Source of the DNA: Phycicoccus jejuensis
GTDB lineage: Bacteria > Actinomycetota > Actinomycetes > Actinomycetales > Dermatophilaceae
Length of the DNA: 64,000 bases
NCBI RefSeq assembly: GCF_000720925.1
Contig: NZ_JOEE01000005.1
Span: 1 to 64,000 of the forward strand
Reading direction: 5' to 3'
Under the pieces are notes generated by a model that was not told where the DNA came from, searched no databases, and saw only the letters and a program-made list of their open reading frames with translations. This document shows positions 17,960 to 29,178 of the stretch, piece by piece. A program made the position numbers and the translations under genes. Positions within the stretch are counted from its first letter, which is position 1. Each line of letters begins with the position of its first letter.

Positions 17960-18784
17960 TCAGCGGGCGAGGAACTCCAGCAGGGCCGAGGTGAACTCGT
18001 CCTTGTGCGAGACGTTGATGCCGTGCGGGCCGTCGCTGACGACGTGCAGCTCGGCGCCGTCGACGACCTGGGCGGTGCGCTGGCCGGAGACCTCGAGGGG
18101 CACGATGCCGTCGCCGTCGCCGTGGATGACGAGGGTCGGGACGGTGCTCTTGCGCAGGCCGCCGGTGAAGTCCTCGACCCAGGAGGCGATGCACTGGACG
18201 GCGGCGTGGACGTCGGCCTGGGCGGCGAGCGCGATCGCCTCCTGCCGCTCGTCCTCGGTGACCTTGAGCTCGCCGCCGGCGCTGAAGAAGTTCGTCGTGA
18301 AGTCGTCGAAGAACGCCGGGGGGTCCTGCGCGAGCTGCTCCTGCATCCCGCGGACGTCGTCGTCGGTCAGGGCGCCGTCCGGGTGTTCGTCGTCCTTCTT
18401 GAGGCACGGGGGCACGGCCGCGGCGTAGACGACGCTGTGGAGCCGCTCCTCACCGACGGTGTCGATGTAGCGGGCGACCTCGCCGCCGCCCATCGAGAAG
18501 CCGACGAGGCTGGCGTCGCGCAGGTCGAGCTCGGTCATCAGCGCGTCGAGGTCGGAGGTGAGGGTGTCGTAGTCGTACGACGAGGCCTCGCCGGGCTTGC
18601 CGGACTCGCCGAAGCCACGGCGGTCGTAGGTGACGACGCGGTAGCCGGCGTCGCGCAGTGCCGGGACCTGGTTGCTCCAGGACTTCCCGCTCAGGGGCCA
18701 GCCGTGGATGAGGACGACCGGCCGGCCGTCACCACCGTGGTCCTCGTAGTGGATCTCGACCGAGCCGTTGGTCAGCGTGCTCAC
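17960..18784 (-). CDS. Alpha/beta hydrolase, cofactor-free haloperoxidase/esterase type
   Basis: 274 aa. Oxyanion region VVLIHGWPLSGKSW, nucleophile elbow GFSMGGGE (Ser), acid in VIHGDGDGIVPLE and catalytic His in SDGPHGIN. The pattern YDRRGFGESGKP matches non-haem chloroperoxidase-like esterases, which act as perhydrolases or aryl esterases in vitro; the physiological substrate is unknown. GTG start with a GGAAGGAA site 5 nt upstream. It is transcribed toward aspS, with the shared hairpin in between. Confidence 0.9.
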   Translation of the reverse strand: MSTLTNGSVEIHYEDHGGDGRPVVLIHGWPLSGKSWSNQVPALRDAGYRVVTYDRRGFGESGKPGEASSYDYDTLTSDLDALMTELDLRDASLVGFSMGGGEVARYIDTVGEERLHSVVYAAAVPPCLKKDDEHPDGALTDDDVRGMQEQLAQDPPAFFDDFTTNFFSAGGELKVTEDERQEAIALAAQADVHAAVQCIASWVEDFTGGLRKSTVPTLVIHGDGDGIVPLEVSGQRTAQVVDGAELHVVSDGPHGINVSHKDEFTSALLEFLAR

Positions 18785-18814
18785 GGGGTTCCTTCCGTCG
18801 GGGGATGTCCTTCC

Positions 18815-18820
18815 ACCCTA
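18815..18820 (-). promoter_or_regulatory. Putative -10 box (TAGGGT) of the hydrolase gene
   Basis: On the minus strand TAGGGT gives a leader of about 25 nt carrying the GGAAGGAA ribosome site. It indicates a separate promoter although the upstream GNAT gene runs the same way. Confidence 0.5.
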
Positions 18821-18913
18821 GGCGCGCTGACCTGCAGTGTTGAAAGTTCGTCCAAGGTAGTGCTGCGGTGTCGAGGCCTGCGGGCGCACGGGCGGTCGCG
18901 CGGCGTCGCGCCG

Positions 18914-19711
18914 TCAGTCGCGGGCCAGGCGGGGGAGCGAGCCCTCGCGCCAGCGGCTGCGCCAGGCCATCCCGGTCGTGAAGCCGAGCCGGTGGTAGAT
19001 GCGCCGGGCGTCCTCGTTGTCGGAGAACATCCCGAGGGCGCAGGCGCCGGTGCGGGCGACGGCCTCGCGGGTCAGGGCGGCGGTCACCGCGGCGCCGAGC
19101 CCCTGTCGGCGGGCGATGGGGGCGACCGCGATGCCGGCGAGCGTCGGGGTGCCGCCGGTCGAGGGCTCGCTGCCGCCGCAGGCGAGCAGGCTGCCGTCGG
19201 CGGCGCGGACACCGAGCCACACCTGGTCGGGGCGGGCGAACGGCTGGCCGTGGGTGCGCGGGCTGGCCTCGAGCAGGAGGGCGACGATCTCGTCGCGGGC
19301 GGCCTCGGTCAGCGGGACGACGCGCTCCTCGCCGGCGACGGGCGCGGGGGCCGTGCGGGTCCACATCCACTCCCAGTCGCCGCCGACGGAGCCGACGGGC
19401 AGGTGGGCCTCGACGAGGTCGTCGAGGTCGACGGGGCGGCTGAGGTGCCGGAAGCCGCCGTCGTGGAACCAGCGCTGCACCGCAGGGTCGGTGACGAGGG
19501 CGGCGAGGGCCGCGGCCGGGCCGAGGACGGACGCGCCGGGGACCCCGTGGTCGCTGTTGCGCGCGAAGGCGACGGCCACGCCGCCGCGCTCGTCGCGGGC
19601 GACCCACGACGGGCCGGGCGCGCGGCGCCCCACGTCGAGCTGGACGACCGGGTGGTGGCCGGAGGCTTCCAGGAGCTCGTCGTAGGAGGTCAGGGACGTC
19701 GCGCCGGTCAC
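18914..19711 (-). CDS. GNAT family N-acetyltransferase
   Basis: 265 aa from GTG 19711. The open frame continues upstream into the 40-bp repeat array, but those codons only encode the repeat peptide and are rejected. The C-terminal GNAT core is clear: AGIAVAPIARRQGLGAAVTA (motif A with the R/Q-x-x-G-x-G/A acetyl-CoA loop) and FSDNEDARRIYHRLGFTTG (motif B). The N-terminal half is a degenerate GNAT-like domain (PAAALAALVTDPAVQRWF), as in tandem-GNAT actinobacterial proteins. A CATTCT box 7 nt before the GTG would make it leaderless. Substrate unknown. Confidence 0.82.
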   Translation of the reverse strand: MTGATSLTSYDELLEASGHHPVVQLDVGRRAPGPSWVARDERGGVAVAFARNSDHGVPGASVLGPAAALAALVTDPAVQRWFHDGGFRHLSRPVDLDDLVEAHLPVGSVGGDWEWMWTRTAPAPVAGEERVVPLTEAARDEIVALLLEASPRTHGQPFARPDQVWLGVRAADGSLLACGGSEPSTGGTPTLAGIAVAPIARRQGLGAAVTAALTREAVARTGACALGMFSDNEDARRIYHRLGFTTGMAWRSRWREGSLPRLARD

Positions 19712-19810
19712 GCGGCACAGAATGGCACGCCAGCGGCCGGGGTGACCGCGGCGGTGGGGCGAGCGTGGCCCGGCCCAGCGAAATGGTGCTCGCCCGAGAT
19801 CCATGCGCCT

Positions 19811-19988
19811 CGGAAGGAATCCCTTGCCCCGGGAAGGTGTGGTTGCGCTCCGGAAGGGATCCCTTGCCCCGGGAAGGTGTGGTTGCACTCCGGAAGGGAT
19901 CCCTTGCCCCGGGAAGGAGCGGTTGCGCCCCGGAAGGGATCCCTTGCGGCGCGAGGGTGTGGTTGCGGGAGGAAGGGATTCCTTCCGG
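19811..19988. repeat. Tandem array of 40-bp palindrome-containing repeats
   Basis: Four full 40-bp units start at 19811, 19851, 19891 and 19931, and a partial unit follows at 19971. Each begins CGGAAGGGATCCCTTGC, containing the 12-bp palindrome AAGGGATCCCTT, and continues with CCCGGGAAGGTGTGGTTGCG. Units 1-3 are almost identical, unit 4 has drifted, and unit 5 ends in the inverted repeat GGAAGG-gatt-CCTTCC. The period is not a multiple of 3, so the array is not coding. It fills most of the 382-bp gap 19712-20093 between the GNAT start and the DinB gene; apart from it and a -10 box I see nothing else in that gap. Confidence 0.92.
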
Positions 19989-20081
19989 ACCGCATGGATG
20001 CCGTAAGCACCCCATGGACGGCCGGGCGCCGCACCCGTCGCCGGGGCCCGCTGCCACCGCGCGGCGACCCGCTCCGAGCGC

Positions 20082-20087
20082 TAGCGT
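20082..20087 (+). promoter_or_regulatory. Putative -10 box (TAGCGT), leaderless DinB gene
   Basis: TAGCGT lies 6 nt before ATG 20094, so transcription would begin at the start codon. No SD sequence is present. Confidence 0.55.
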
Positions 20088-20093
20088 GCCGGG

Positions 20094-20609
20094 ATGGCAG
20101 CGACGCGCGAGCGGCCCCCGTGGACCGGCGACGAGCGCACGCAGCTCCTCGGGTGGTTCGACCTGCAGCGGGGCATCGTCCGGCTCAAGTGCGAGGGCCT
20201 CTCCGACGCGGACGCGCACCGGGTCCTCCTACCGTCCTCGCCGCTGCTCACCGTCGCCGGGATCGTGGGCCACCTGACGGCGGTCGAGGACCTGTGGTTC
20301 CGTGAGGTCCTGCTCGGGGAGTGGGGCGACGGGCCGGGCCTCGGCCCCGACGCCGGGGAGGACGACGAGTTCCGTGTGGCGGGCCGCCCGCTGCACGCCC
20401 TGCTCGCGGGGTACGCGGCCGCCTGTGCCCGCTCCGACGCGGCGATCGCGGCGCACGACCTCGACGACACCGGCAGCACCGCCCTGCACGCCGTCGGGGG
20501 CGCCACGCTGCGCTGGATGGTGCAGCACATGCTCGAGGAGACGGCCCGGCACGCAGGCCACCTCGACCTGCTGCGCGAGATGCTCGACGGCGAGACCGGC
20601 TACTACTGA
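20094..20609 (+). CDS. DinB-like (DUF664) putative mycothiol-dependent enzyme
   Basis: 171 aa four-helix-bundle protein of the DinB/DUF664 group. Metal-binding histidines are in TVAGIVGHLTAVEDLWF and in QHMLEETARHAGHLDLLREM, the conserved C-terminal H-x3-H pattern. The N-terminal ERTQLLGWFDLQRGIVRLKC is typical of the actinobacterial subfamily. Relatives are mycothiol S-transferases or metal-dependent detoxification enzymes; substrate unknown. Confidence 0.85.
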   Translation: MAATRERPPWTGDERTQLLGWFDLQRGIVRLKCEGLSDADAHRVLLPSSPLLTVAGIVGHLTAVEDLWFREVLLGEWGDGPGLGPDAGEDDEFRVAGRPLHALLAGYAAACARSDAAIAAHDLDDTGSTALHAVGGATLRWMVQHMLEETARHAGHLDLLREMLDGETGYY

Positions 20610-20644
20610 CCGACCGGGCGTCGGGGACCGTCGGGCGCCGGCGC

Positions 20645-20650
20645 TAGCCT
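20645..20650 (+). promoter_or_regulatory. Putative -10 box (TAGCCT), leaderless rarA
   Basis: TAGCCT lies 6 nt before GTG 20657 with no SD sequence in between. Confidence 0.55.
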
Positions 20651-20656
20651 CACGGG

Positions 20657-22069
20657 GTGGCACAGGACGGGACCGACCTCTTCGGCGCGGCCGCGCAGGC
20701 GGCGGACGGCGCACCGACCTCCGTCGTGCCCCCGCTGGCCGTCCGGATGCGCCCGCGCAGCCTCGACGAGGTGCGCGGCCAGGCCGACGTGCTGCGCCCC
20801 GGCAGCCCCCTGCGCCGCCTCGTCGAGGGCAGCGGCGGCGCGGCCGGCCCGCTGTCGGCCATCCTCTGGGGTCCGCCCGGCACCGGCAAGACGACCCTCG
20901 CGCACCTCGTCGCCACCGCCTCGGAGCGCGAGTTCGTCGAGCTGTCCGCCGTGACCGCCGGGGTCAAGGACGTCCGCCAGGTCATGGAGCAGGCCCAGCG
21001 CACGCGCGACCTCTACGGCCGCCAGACCGTCCTGTTCCTCGACGAGATCCACCGCTTCACCAAGGCCCAGCAGGACGCGCTCCTGCCCGGCGTCGAGAAC
21101 CGCCAGGTCGTCCTCGTCGCCGCGACGACCGAGAACCCCAGCTTCTCGGTCATCGCCCCGCTCCTGTCGCGCTCGATGCTCGTCACCCTCGTGTCGCTCA
21201 CGGACGAGGACGTCGCCGACGTCCTCACCCGCGCCACCGCGGACGAGCGCGGCCTCGCCGGCGCCTACGCGCTCGCCGACGACGCCCGCGAGCACCTCGT
21301 CCGACTCGCCGGGGGCGACGCCCGCCGCGCGCTGACCTTCCTCGAGGCCGCCGCCGGGGTAGCCGACGACTCCGTGGCCCCCGGGGCGGCGCGCCCCGAG
21401 CCGCTCGTCGTCACGCTCGCGCACACCGAGCAGGCGGTCGCCCACGCAGCCGTGCGCTACGACCGCACCGGCGACCAGCACTACGACGTCGCCTCGGCGC
21501 TCATCAAGTCGATGCGCGGCTCCGACGTCGACGCCGCCCTGCACTACCTCGCCCGGATGCTCGAGGCCGGCGAGGACCCGCGCTTCATCGCCCGGCGCAT
21601 CGTCATCTCGGCGTCCGAGGACGTCGGGATGGCCGACCCGACCGCCCTGCAGACCGCCGTCGCGGCGATGCACGCCGTCGCGCAGATCGGGATGCCCGAG
21701 GCGCGGATCATCCTCGCGCAGGCCGTCGTCCACAACGCCCTCGCGCCGAAGTCGAACGCGGCCTACGGCGGCATCAACGCCGCCATCGCCGACGTCCGCG
21801 CCGGGCGCGGTGGCTCGGTGCCGCTGCACCTGCGGGGCAGCGGCTACGGCGGCGCGAGCCGGATCGCCGAGGCCTCGGCCAAGGCGGCCGGCCGCTCGAA
21901 GGCCCCCGCGTACGTCTACGCGCACGACGAGCCGGACGGCGTCGCCGCCCAGCAGTACCTCCCTGACGACCTGGCCGGCGCGGCCGACTACTACCACCCG
22001 ACGGACCGCGGCTTCGAGGCCCGGTTGCAGGAGCGCTGGCGCTGGCTGCGGGAACGGCTCGGGCGCTGA
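20657..22069 (+). CDS. rarA: Replication-associated recombination protein A (RarA/MgsA)
   Basis: 470 aa AAA+ ATPase acting at stalled replication forks. Walker [15 protein letters not shown], Walker [11 protein letters not shown], sensor 1 AATTENPSF and the arginine finger LLSRSMLV are all present. The C-terminal tetramerisation region includes [20 protein letters not shown] and the conserved [16 protein letters not shown], then PLHLR and the ending GFE. Length is normal. It appears to be expressed from its own leaderless promoter. Confidence 0.96.
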   Translation: MAQDGTDLFGAAAQAADGAPTSVVPPLAVRMRPRSLDEVRGQADVLRPGSPLRRLVEGSGGAAGPLSAILWGPPGTGKTTLAHLVATASEREFVELSAVTAGVKDVRQVMEQAQRTRDLYGRQTVLFLDEIHRFTKAQQDALLPGVENRQVVLVAATTENPSFSVIAPLLSRSMLVTLVSLTDEDVADVLTRATADERGLAGAYALADDAREHLVRLAGGDARRALTFLEAAAGVADDSVAPGAARPEPLVVTLAHTEQAVAHAAVRYDRTGDQHYDVASALIKSMRGSDVDAALHYLARMLEAGEDPRFIARRIVISASEDVGMADPTALQTAVAAMHAVAQIGMPEARIILAQAVVHNALAPKSNAAYGGINAAIADVRAGRGGSVPLHLRGSGYGGASRIAEASAKAAGRSKAPAYVYAHDEPDGVAAQQYLPDDLAGAADYYHPTDRGFEARLQERWRWLRERLGR

Positions 22070-22071
22070 CC

Positions 22072-22077
22072 TACGGT
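22072..22077 (+). promoter_or_regulatory. Putative -10 box (TACGGT), leaderless TraR/DksA gene
   Basis: TACGGT lies 6 nt before ATG 22084, immediately after the rarA stop. Confidence 0.5.
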
Positions 22078-22083
22078 GGGGGG

Positions 22084-22398
22084 ATGGACACCGACGCGAC
22101 CCTGGCCGCCCACGAGGACCAGCTGGAGGCCGACCTCGCGACGCTGACCGCGAGCCCGCCCGAGGGCGAGAACCTCTCGTTCGGCAAGCGCATCGGCGAC
22201 GGCACCTCGCTCGCGGTCGACCGGCTCTCGGCCGTCGCCGTCCAGGAGCAGCTGCTCGACACGCTGACCCAGGTGCGCCGGGCGCGCGCCCGGGTCGCCG
22301 ACGGCACCTACGGCACGTGCGAGGTCTGCGGCGAGCCGATCCCCGCCGCGCGCCTCGAGGCCCGCCCGTGGGCCGCCCGCTGCGTCCGCCACGCCTGA
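22084..22398 (+). CDS. TraR/DksA-type zinc-finger protein with C-C-C-H ligands
   Basis: 104 aa. An N-terminal helical hairpin (EDQLEADLATL, AVQEQLLDTLTQVRRARARV) leads to the DksA zinc module: GTYGTCEVCGEPI, then 17 residues after the first pair, then CVRH. Ligand spacing CxxC-x17-CxxH matches DksA/TraR, but the last Cys is His. Such small proteins bind the RNA polymerase secondary channel or act on other targets; actinobacterial members are poorly studied. Confidence 0.85.
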   Translation: MDTDATLAAHEDQLEADLATLTASPPEGENLSFGKRIGDGTSLAVDRLSAVAVQEQLLDTLTQVRRARARVADGTYGTCEVCGEPIPAARLEARPWAARCVRHA

Positions 22399-22438
22399 GC
22401 CCCCGGGAATGGGTGCGTCGGCCGCCACGGCCGCCCGG

Positions 22439-22444
22439 TAGGGT
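22439..22444 (+). promoter_or_regulatory. Putative -10 box (TAGGGT), leaderless DUF948 gene
   Basis: TAGGGT lies 7 nt before ATG 22452. Confidence 0.5.
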
Positions 22445-22451
22445 CGGCGCC

Positions 22452-22817
22452 ATGGACGTCACGCTCGGAGGGATCGCGGGACTCGTCGCCGCGCTCGCGT
22501 TCGCCTACCTCGTCGTCCGGGTCGCCGGGCTCGTCGGCAAGGCGGGCCGGATCCTCGACGAGGCGCGCGAGAGCGTGCGCACGACGACCGAGAACGTCCA
22601 GCCGACGCTCAAGAGCCTCACCGACACCGTCGGCCTGACCAACGACCAGCTCGCGCGGGTCGACGCCATCACGAGCTCGGTCTCGACCATGACGACCAAC
22701 GCGTCCGCGCTCACGTCGGTCTTCGCCGCGACCGTCGGCTCGCCCCTCATCAAGGTCGCGGTCTACAGCTACGGCGTCCGCACGGCGGTCCGCGGCCTGC
22801 GCAAGGTCTCGTCGTGA
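22452..22817 (+). CDS. DUF948 membrane-anchored protein
   Basis: 121 aa. A single N-terminal transmembrane helix (about residues 7-26, IAGLVAALAFAYLVVRVAGL) is followed by an amphipathic segment with the DUF948 pattern ESVRTTTENVQPTLKSLTDT and a C-terminal VAVYSYGVRTAVRGLRK. The pair DUF948 plus the next small protein, just upstream of alaS, is conserved in actinobacteria. Function unknown. Confidence 0.82.
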   Translation: MDVTLGGIAGLVAALAFAYLVVRVAGLVGKAGRILDEARESVRTTTENVQPTLKSLTDTVGLTNDQLARVDAITSSVSTMTTNASALTSVFAATVGSPLIKVAVYSYGVRTAVRGLRKVSS

Positions 22818-23158
22818 GGATGCGCACCGCCGTCGGCCTGGCCGTGCTCGCGGGCGCGGCGTACGTCCTGTGGCGGCGCCCGGCCACGCGCCGGTTCGTC
22901 GCCACCGTCCGCGAGTCCGCGACCGAGCGCGAGGCCCAGCTGCGCGCGGCCGTCGAGACCGCCGTCCGCGAGGACGCCACCACCCGCGCGCCCCGCCACG
23001 CGGCCGACGCGCGCGTCCCGGACCTCGACGTCGACGCGGGCTGGGGCGAGGGCGAGGGCCGGTCGCTCACCCCCGAGGAGGCGCGTGACCTCCTCCTCGA
23101 CCCCGCGGGCCGGGGCCGCCGAGCCGCCGACGCCGGGCCCGCCGACCGAGCTCGCTAG
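22814..23158 (+). CDS. Small membrane-anchored protein upstream of alaS (DUF6167-like)
   Basis: 114 aa, GTG start overlapping the DUF948 stop. An N-terminal hydrophobic helix (TAVGLAVLAGAAYVLWRRP) is followed by a charged helix (RESATEREAQLRAAVETAV) and a Gly/Arg-rich end. It is always paired with the DUF948 gene in this neighbourhood. Function unknown; a small envelope protein is likely. Confidence 0.75.
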   Translation: MRMRTAVGLAVLAGAAYVLWRRPATRRFVATVRESATEREAQLRAAVETAVREDATTRAPRHAADARVPDLDVDAGWGEGEGRSLTPEEARDLLLDPAGRGRRAADAGPADRAR

Positions 23159-23211
23159 GGGCACCCGCCCCCGCCTCCGCACGCCCGTCACCCCCCTCGT
23201 GCGCACCGGCC

Positions 23212-23217
23212 TACGAT
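23212..23217 (+). promoter_or_regulatory. Putative -10 box (TACGAT) of the alaS operon
   Basis: TACGAT would give a leader of about 37 nt before ATG 23261. The leader holds only a weak CAGGA site. No T-box-like structure fits in this length. Confidence 0.45.
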
Positions 23218-23260
23218 CGAGGCTGCCCGCGCACGGCCGACCCCCAGGACTGAACCCGAC

Positions 23261-25950
<2,690 letters not shown>

Positions 25951-25951
<1 letters not shown>

Positions 25952-26484
25952 TGCCGGCTCCCGGCGCGGGGAGCGAGCGCGGCGCCCGGCTGGGCGTCGA
26001 CGTCGGCTCGGTGCGCGTCGGGGTCGCCGTCAGCGACCCCGACGGCCTCCTCGCGACCCCGCTCGAGACGGTGCCGCGCACCTCGGAGGCGCCGGCCGCC
26101 CCGGGGGACGACGACGTCGAACGGGTGGCCTCGCTCGTCGCCGAGCACGCCGCCGTCCGGGTCGTCGTCGGGCTCCCGCGCTCGCTCTCGGGGGACGAGG
26201 GTCCCGCCGCGGAGCGCGCACGCACGTATGCTTCCGTGCTGGCGGTGCGCGTGGCACCCGTCCCGGTGCGGCTCGTCGACGAGCGGCTGACGACGGTGGA
26301 CGCGCACCGGATGCTCCGGCAGAGCGGTGTGGCCGGGAGGCGGCAGCGGGCCGTGGTCGACCAGGCCGCGGCGGTGCTCATCCTCCAGGCCGCGCTCGAC
26401 GCCGAGCGGTCGACCGGCGCCCCCGCGGGGGAGCAGGTCGGCGGACGACGGCGCAAGCCACGGACGAAGGGCACGACGACGTGA
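25951..26484 (+). CDS. ruvX: Putative pre-16S rRNA nuclease / RuvX (YqgF)
   Basis: 177 aa RNase H-like protein. Motifs: [19 protein letters not shown] (first Asp), [37 protein letters not shown] (Glu) and [12 protein letters not shown] (last Asp). Proposed to process the 16S rRNA 5' end; also called a Holliday-junction resolvase homologue. A basic C-terminal extension (RRRKPRTKG) is present. ATG overlaps the alaS stop; mltG starts within the last codons. Confidence 0.92.
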
Positions 26485-27653
26485 GCCACGACTTCACCGA
26501 GACCATCTTCGGTGACGAGGAGAGCCCCGAGCGGGGCCACCGCACGCGCCGCGAGGCGCACCGGCGGCGGCGGCCACCGCGCCGTCGTGGCCGCCGGCTC
26601 GTCGCGATCCTCCTGGCCCTCGGCCTCATCGGCGGCGCCGCCTACGGCGCCTGGACCGTCCTCGGACCCGGCGTGAGCGGCCTGTTCGGCGACGAGCCGA
26701 CCGACGTCGACTTCGCCGGCCCCGGTGAGGGCGAGACGCGAGTCGTCATCAAGCAGGGTGACACCGGCGAGACCATCGCCTCGACCCTGCGCGACGCCGG
26801 GGTCACCAAGACCCGGACCGCCTACCTCGAGGCGGCCAAGGGGGACCCGGCGGCCGCGGCCGGCATCCAGCCCGGCACCTACGTCATGCTCAAGGGGATG
26901 CGCGGCGCCGACGCCTTCACCTTCCTCGCCGACCCCGACAACCGGTCCGCGAAGCGGGTGACGATCCGCGAGGGCCTGTGGAAGAAGGAGGTCTTCGCGG
27001 CGCTCGCCGAGGCGACGGGGGTCAAGGAGTCCGAGTACGAGAAGGCCGCGAAGGACGGCGAGGCGATCGGGCTGCCCGCCGCAGCCAAGGGCAACGTCGA
27101 GGGCTGGCTCTTCCCCGCGAGCTACGAGTTCGACGACGACACGACCGCCACGGAGCAGCTGACGCAGATGGTCGCGCTCACGAAGAAGGCGCTTCAGGAC
27201 GCCGGCGTCGCCGAGAAGGACTGGGAGCGCACGCTCGTCATCGCCTCGATCGTCGAGGGCGAGGTGAGCGGCGACGCCGACCGCGGCAAGGTCGCGCGCG
27301 TGGTGCTCAACCGACTCGAGGGCGGCCCGCCGAGCTACGGCCTGCTCCAGATGGACTCCACCGTCCACTACCTCGCGCAGCAGCGCGGCAAGGCCGGCAC
27401 CACCGACGCCCAGCGCGCCTCCGACAGCCCGTACAACACCTACAAGGTCCAGGGCCTGCCCCCCGGCCCGATCGGCAACCCCGGTGCCGCGTCCATCGAG
27501 GCGGCCGCGAACCCCGAGCCGGGTAACTGGGTGTTCTTCGTGACGGTCGACCCGAGCACCGGCGAGACGAAGTTCGCCAGCACCTCGGCCGAGCACGACC
27601 GCAACGTCCGCGAGTTCCAGCAGTGGTGCTCCGACAACCCCGGCCAGTGCTGA
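26481..27653 (+). CDS. mltG: Endolytic transglycosylase MltG
   Basis: 390 aa. The cytosolic N-terminus is very basic ([18 protein letters not shown]). One transmembrane helix (about residues 40-60, [19 protein letters not shown]) and a LysM-like segment follow ([20 protein letters not shown]). The catalytic YceG domain has the Glu in [16 protein letters not shown] and the substrate motif [20 protein letters not shown]. It cleaves nascent glycan strands and so sets their length. Starts in the ruvX 3' end; aroE starts inside its last codons. Confidence 0.94.
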   Translation: MSHDFTETIFGDEESPERGHRTRREAHRRRRPPRRRGRRLVAILLALGLIGGAAYGAWTVLGPGVSGLFGDEPTDVDFAGPGEGETRVVIKQGDTGETIASTLRDAGVTKTRTAYLEAAKGDPAAAAGIQPGTYVMLKGMRGADAFTFLADPDNRSAKRVTIREGLWKKEVFAALAEATGVKESEYEKAAKDGEAIGLPAAAKGNVEGWLFPASYEFDDDTTATEQLTQMVALTKKALQDAGVAEKDWERTLVIASIVEGEVSGDADRGKVARVVLNRLEGGPPSYGLLQMDSTVHYLAQQRGKAGTTDAQRASDSPYNTYKVQGLPPGPIGNPGAASIEAAANPEPGNWVFFVTVDPSTGETKFASTSAEHDRNVREFQQWCSDNPGQC

Positions 27654-28474
27654 GGGCCGCGGTCCTCGGGTCGCCGGTCGCGCACTCCCTCTCGCCCGCG
27701 CTCCACGCGGCCGGGTACGCGGCGTGCGGCCTGGAGGACTGGGAGTACGGACGGCACGAGGTCGACGCCGCCGGGCTGCCGGCGTTCGTCGCCGGGCTCG
27801 ACGACACCTGGCGCGGGCTGTCGCTGACGATGCCGCTCAAGGAGGCCGCCCTCGAGGTGGCGTCGAGCGTCTCCGACGTGGCGCGGCAGGCCGGCGCCGC
27901 GAACACCCTCGTCCGGCGCGACGACGGCGGCTGGGACGCGACGAACACCGACGTCTCCGGAGCGGCCGAGGCGCTGCGCCCGCACCTCCCGGGCGAGCCG
28001 CGACGCGCGCTCGTCCTCGGCGCCGGGGCCACCGCCCGCTCGGTCGTGCTGGCCCTGGCCGGCCTCGGCGTCACCACGCTCACCGTCCGCGCCCGTGACA
28101 CGGCCAAGGGCGCAGACCTGCTCGCGTGGGCGCTCGACGCGGGCATCGGCATCCGCAACGGGTCGGTCGCCGCCATCGACGCGTGGGTGACGACGAAGGA
28201 CGACGTCGTCGTCTCGACCGTCCCGCCGGCCGGGGGCGAGGACGTCGCCGCCACAGTGCCCGCGCAGCACGGCGGCGTCCTGCTCGACGTCGTCTACGCC
28301 GGCTGGCCGACGCCGGTCGCCCGGGCCGCCGCGGCGGCCGGGATGACGGTGGTCTCCGGGCTCGACCTGCTCGTCCACCAGGCCGCGGCGCAGTTCACCC
28401 TCTTCACCGGCCGGCCCGCGCCGGTCGAGGCGATGGCCGGCGCCGGGATCGCGGCCCTCGAGGGCCGCGCGTGA
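27647..28474 (+). CDS. aroE: Shikimate dehydrogenase
   Basis: 275 aa; reduces 3-dehydroshikimate with NADPH. Shikimate-binding SPVAHSLSPALHAAGY, catalytic Lys in LSLTMPLKEAAL, AANTLVRR, and TNTDVSGAAEAL (Asp). NADP loop VLGAGATARSVVLAL. GTG 27647 overlaps the mltG stop by 7 nt and leaves about 4 residues before the conserved AVLGSPV; GTG 27623 would add 8 residues encoded by mltG and is less likely. First of the aroE-A24-aroC-aroK-aroB set. Confidence 0.94.
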   Translation: MLRAAVLGSPVAHSLSPALHAAGYAACGLEDWEYGRHEVDAAGLPAFVAGLDDTWRGLSLTMPLKEAALEVASSVSDVARQAGAANTLVRRDDGGWDATNTDVSGAAEALRPHLPGEPRRALVLGAGATARSVVLALAGLGVTTLTVRARDTAKGADLLAWALDAGIGIRNGSVAAIDAWVTTKDDVVVSTVPPAGGEDVAATVPAQHGGVLLDVVYAGWPTPVARAAAAAGMTVVSGLDLLVHQAAAQFTLFTGRPAPVEAMAGAGIAALEGRA

Positions 28475-29154
28475 CGATCTGGGGGGTCGCGGCGCTCGCC
28501 GCGCTCGTCATGGGCGTCGTCGGCCACCTCACGGGGCGCGAGCTTGCCACCGGCGGGTACCGCATCCCGGAGGACGAGGCGACCCACCCACCCGGCCACC
28601 CCTGGTGGACCGGCCCGGCGACGGCCGTCCTCGCCGCGCTGGCCGTCTGGTCGGTCGGCGACCTCGGCGGCTGGGCGGCCCTGCCGCCGTTCCTGCTCTT
28701 CGCCTGGCTGACCGTGGCCCTGGTCTGGATCGACCTCGACGTGCACCGCCTGCCCGTCGGCCTCGTCGTGCCGACCGGGGCCGTGCTCGCGGTCCTGCTC
28801 GTCATCGCCGTCGTCGCGACGGGGGGCCCGCGCTGGCAGGGCACCCTCGTCGGGGCCGGGCTCATGGGCGGGTTCTACCTGCTGCTGGGCATCATGCCGG
28901 GCGGCGGCGTCGGGGGCGGCGACGTGCGCCTGGCGCCCGTCATCGGCGCCCTGCTCGGCTTCCTGGGCGTCGGGCACGTCGTCGTCGGGATGGCCGCCGG
29001 CTTCCTCGTCGGAGGGGTGGCCGCCGCGGCGCTGCTGCTCCTGCGGCGGGTCGGGCTCGGCTCGGCGATCGCCTACGGGCCGGCCATGTGCCTCGGGGCC
29101 TGGGCCTCCGTCGTGCTCACGCCTCGCATCGTGACCGGCCTCGCGGGGGGCTGA
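28471..29154 (+). CDS. Type IV prepilin peptidase-like A24 protease (orphan)
   Basis: 227 aa, about seven hydrophobic helices. Both aspartates of A24 aspartyl proteases are in place: WIDLDVHRLPVG, and GGGDVRLAPVIGALLGFLG (GxGD). The N-terminal methyltransferase/zinc part of full-length PilD is absent, as in short actinobacterial forms serving Flp/Tad pili. No pilin genes are nearby, so its substrate must be encoded elsewhere. Overlaps aroE by 4 nt, so it is expressed with shikimate genes for no evident functional reason. Confidence 0.85.
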   Translation: MTIWGVAALAALVMGVVGHLTGRELATGGYRIPEDEATHPPGHPWWTGPATAVLAALAVWSVGDLGGWAALPPFLLFAWLTVALVWIDLDVHRLPVGLVVPTGAVLAVLLVIAVVATGGPRWQGTLVGAGLMGGFYLLLGIMPGGGVGGGDVRLAPVIGALLGFLGVGHVVVGMAAGFLVGGVAAAALLLLRRVGLGSAIAYGPAMCLGAWASVVLTPRIVTGLAGG

Positions 29155-29178
29155 CCCCTCCGTGTCAGGATGGGCGCC

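Noticed and set aside
19712..20034. Repeat-peptide open frames over the 40-bp array, including an N-terminal extension of the GNAT gene
   Set aside because: The 40-bp period shifts frame at each unit and the peptides are simply translated repeats.
23218..23260. Possible T-box leader of alaS
   Set aside because: Leader is too short and has no T-box sequence or specifier loop.
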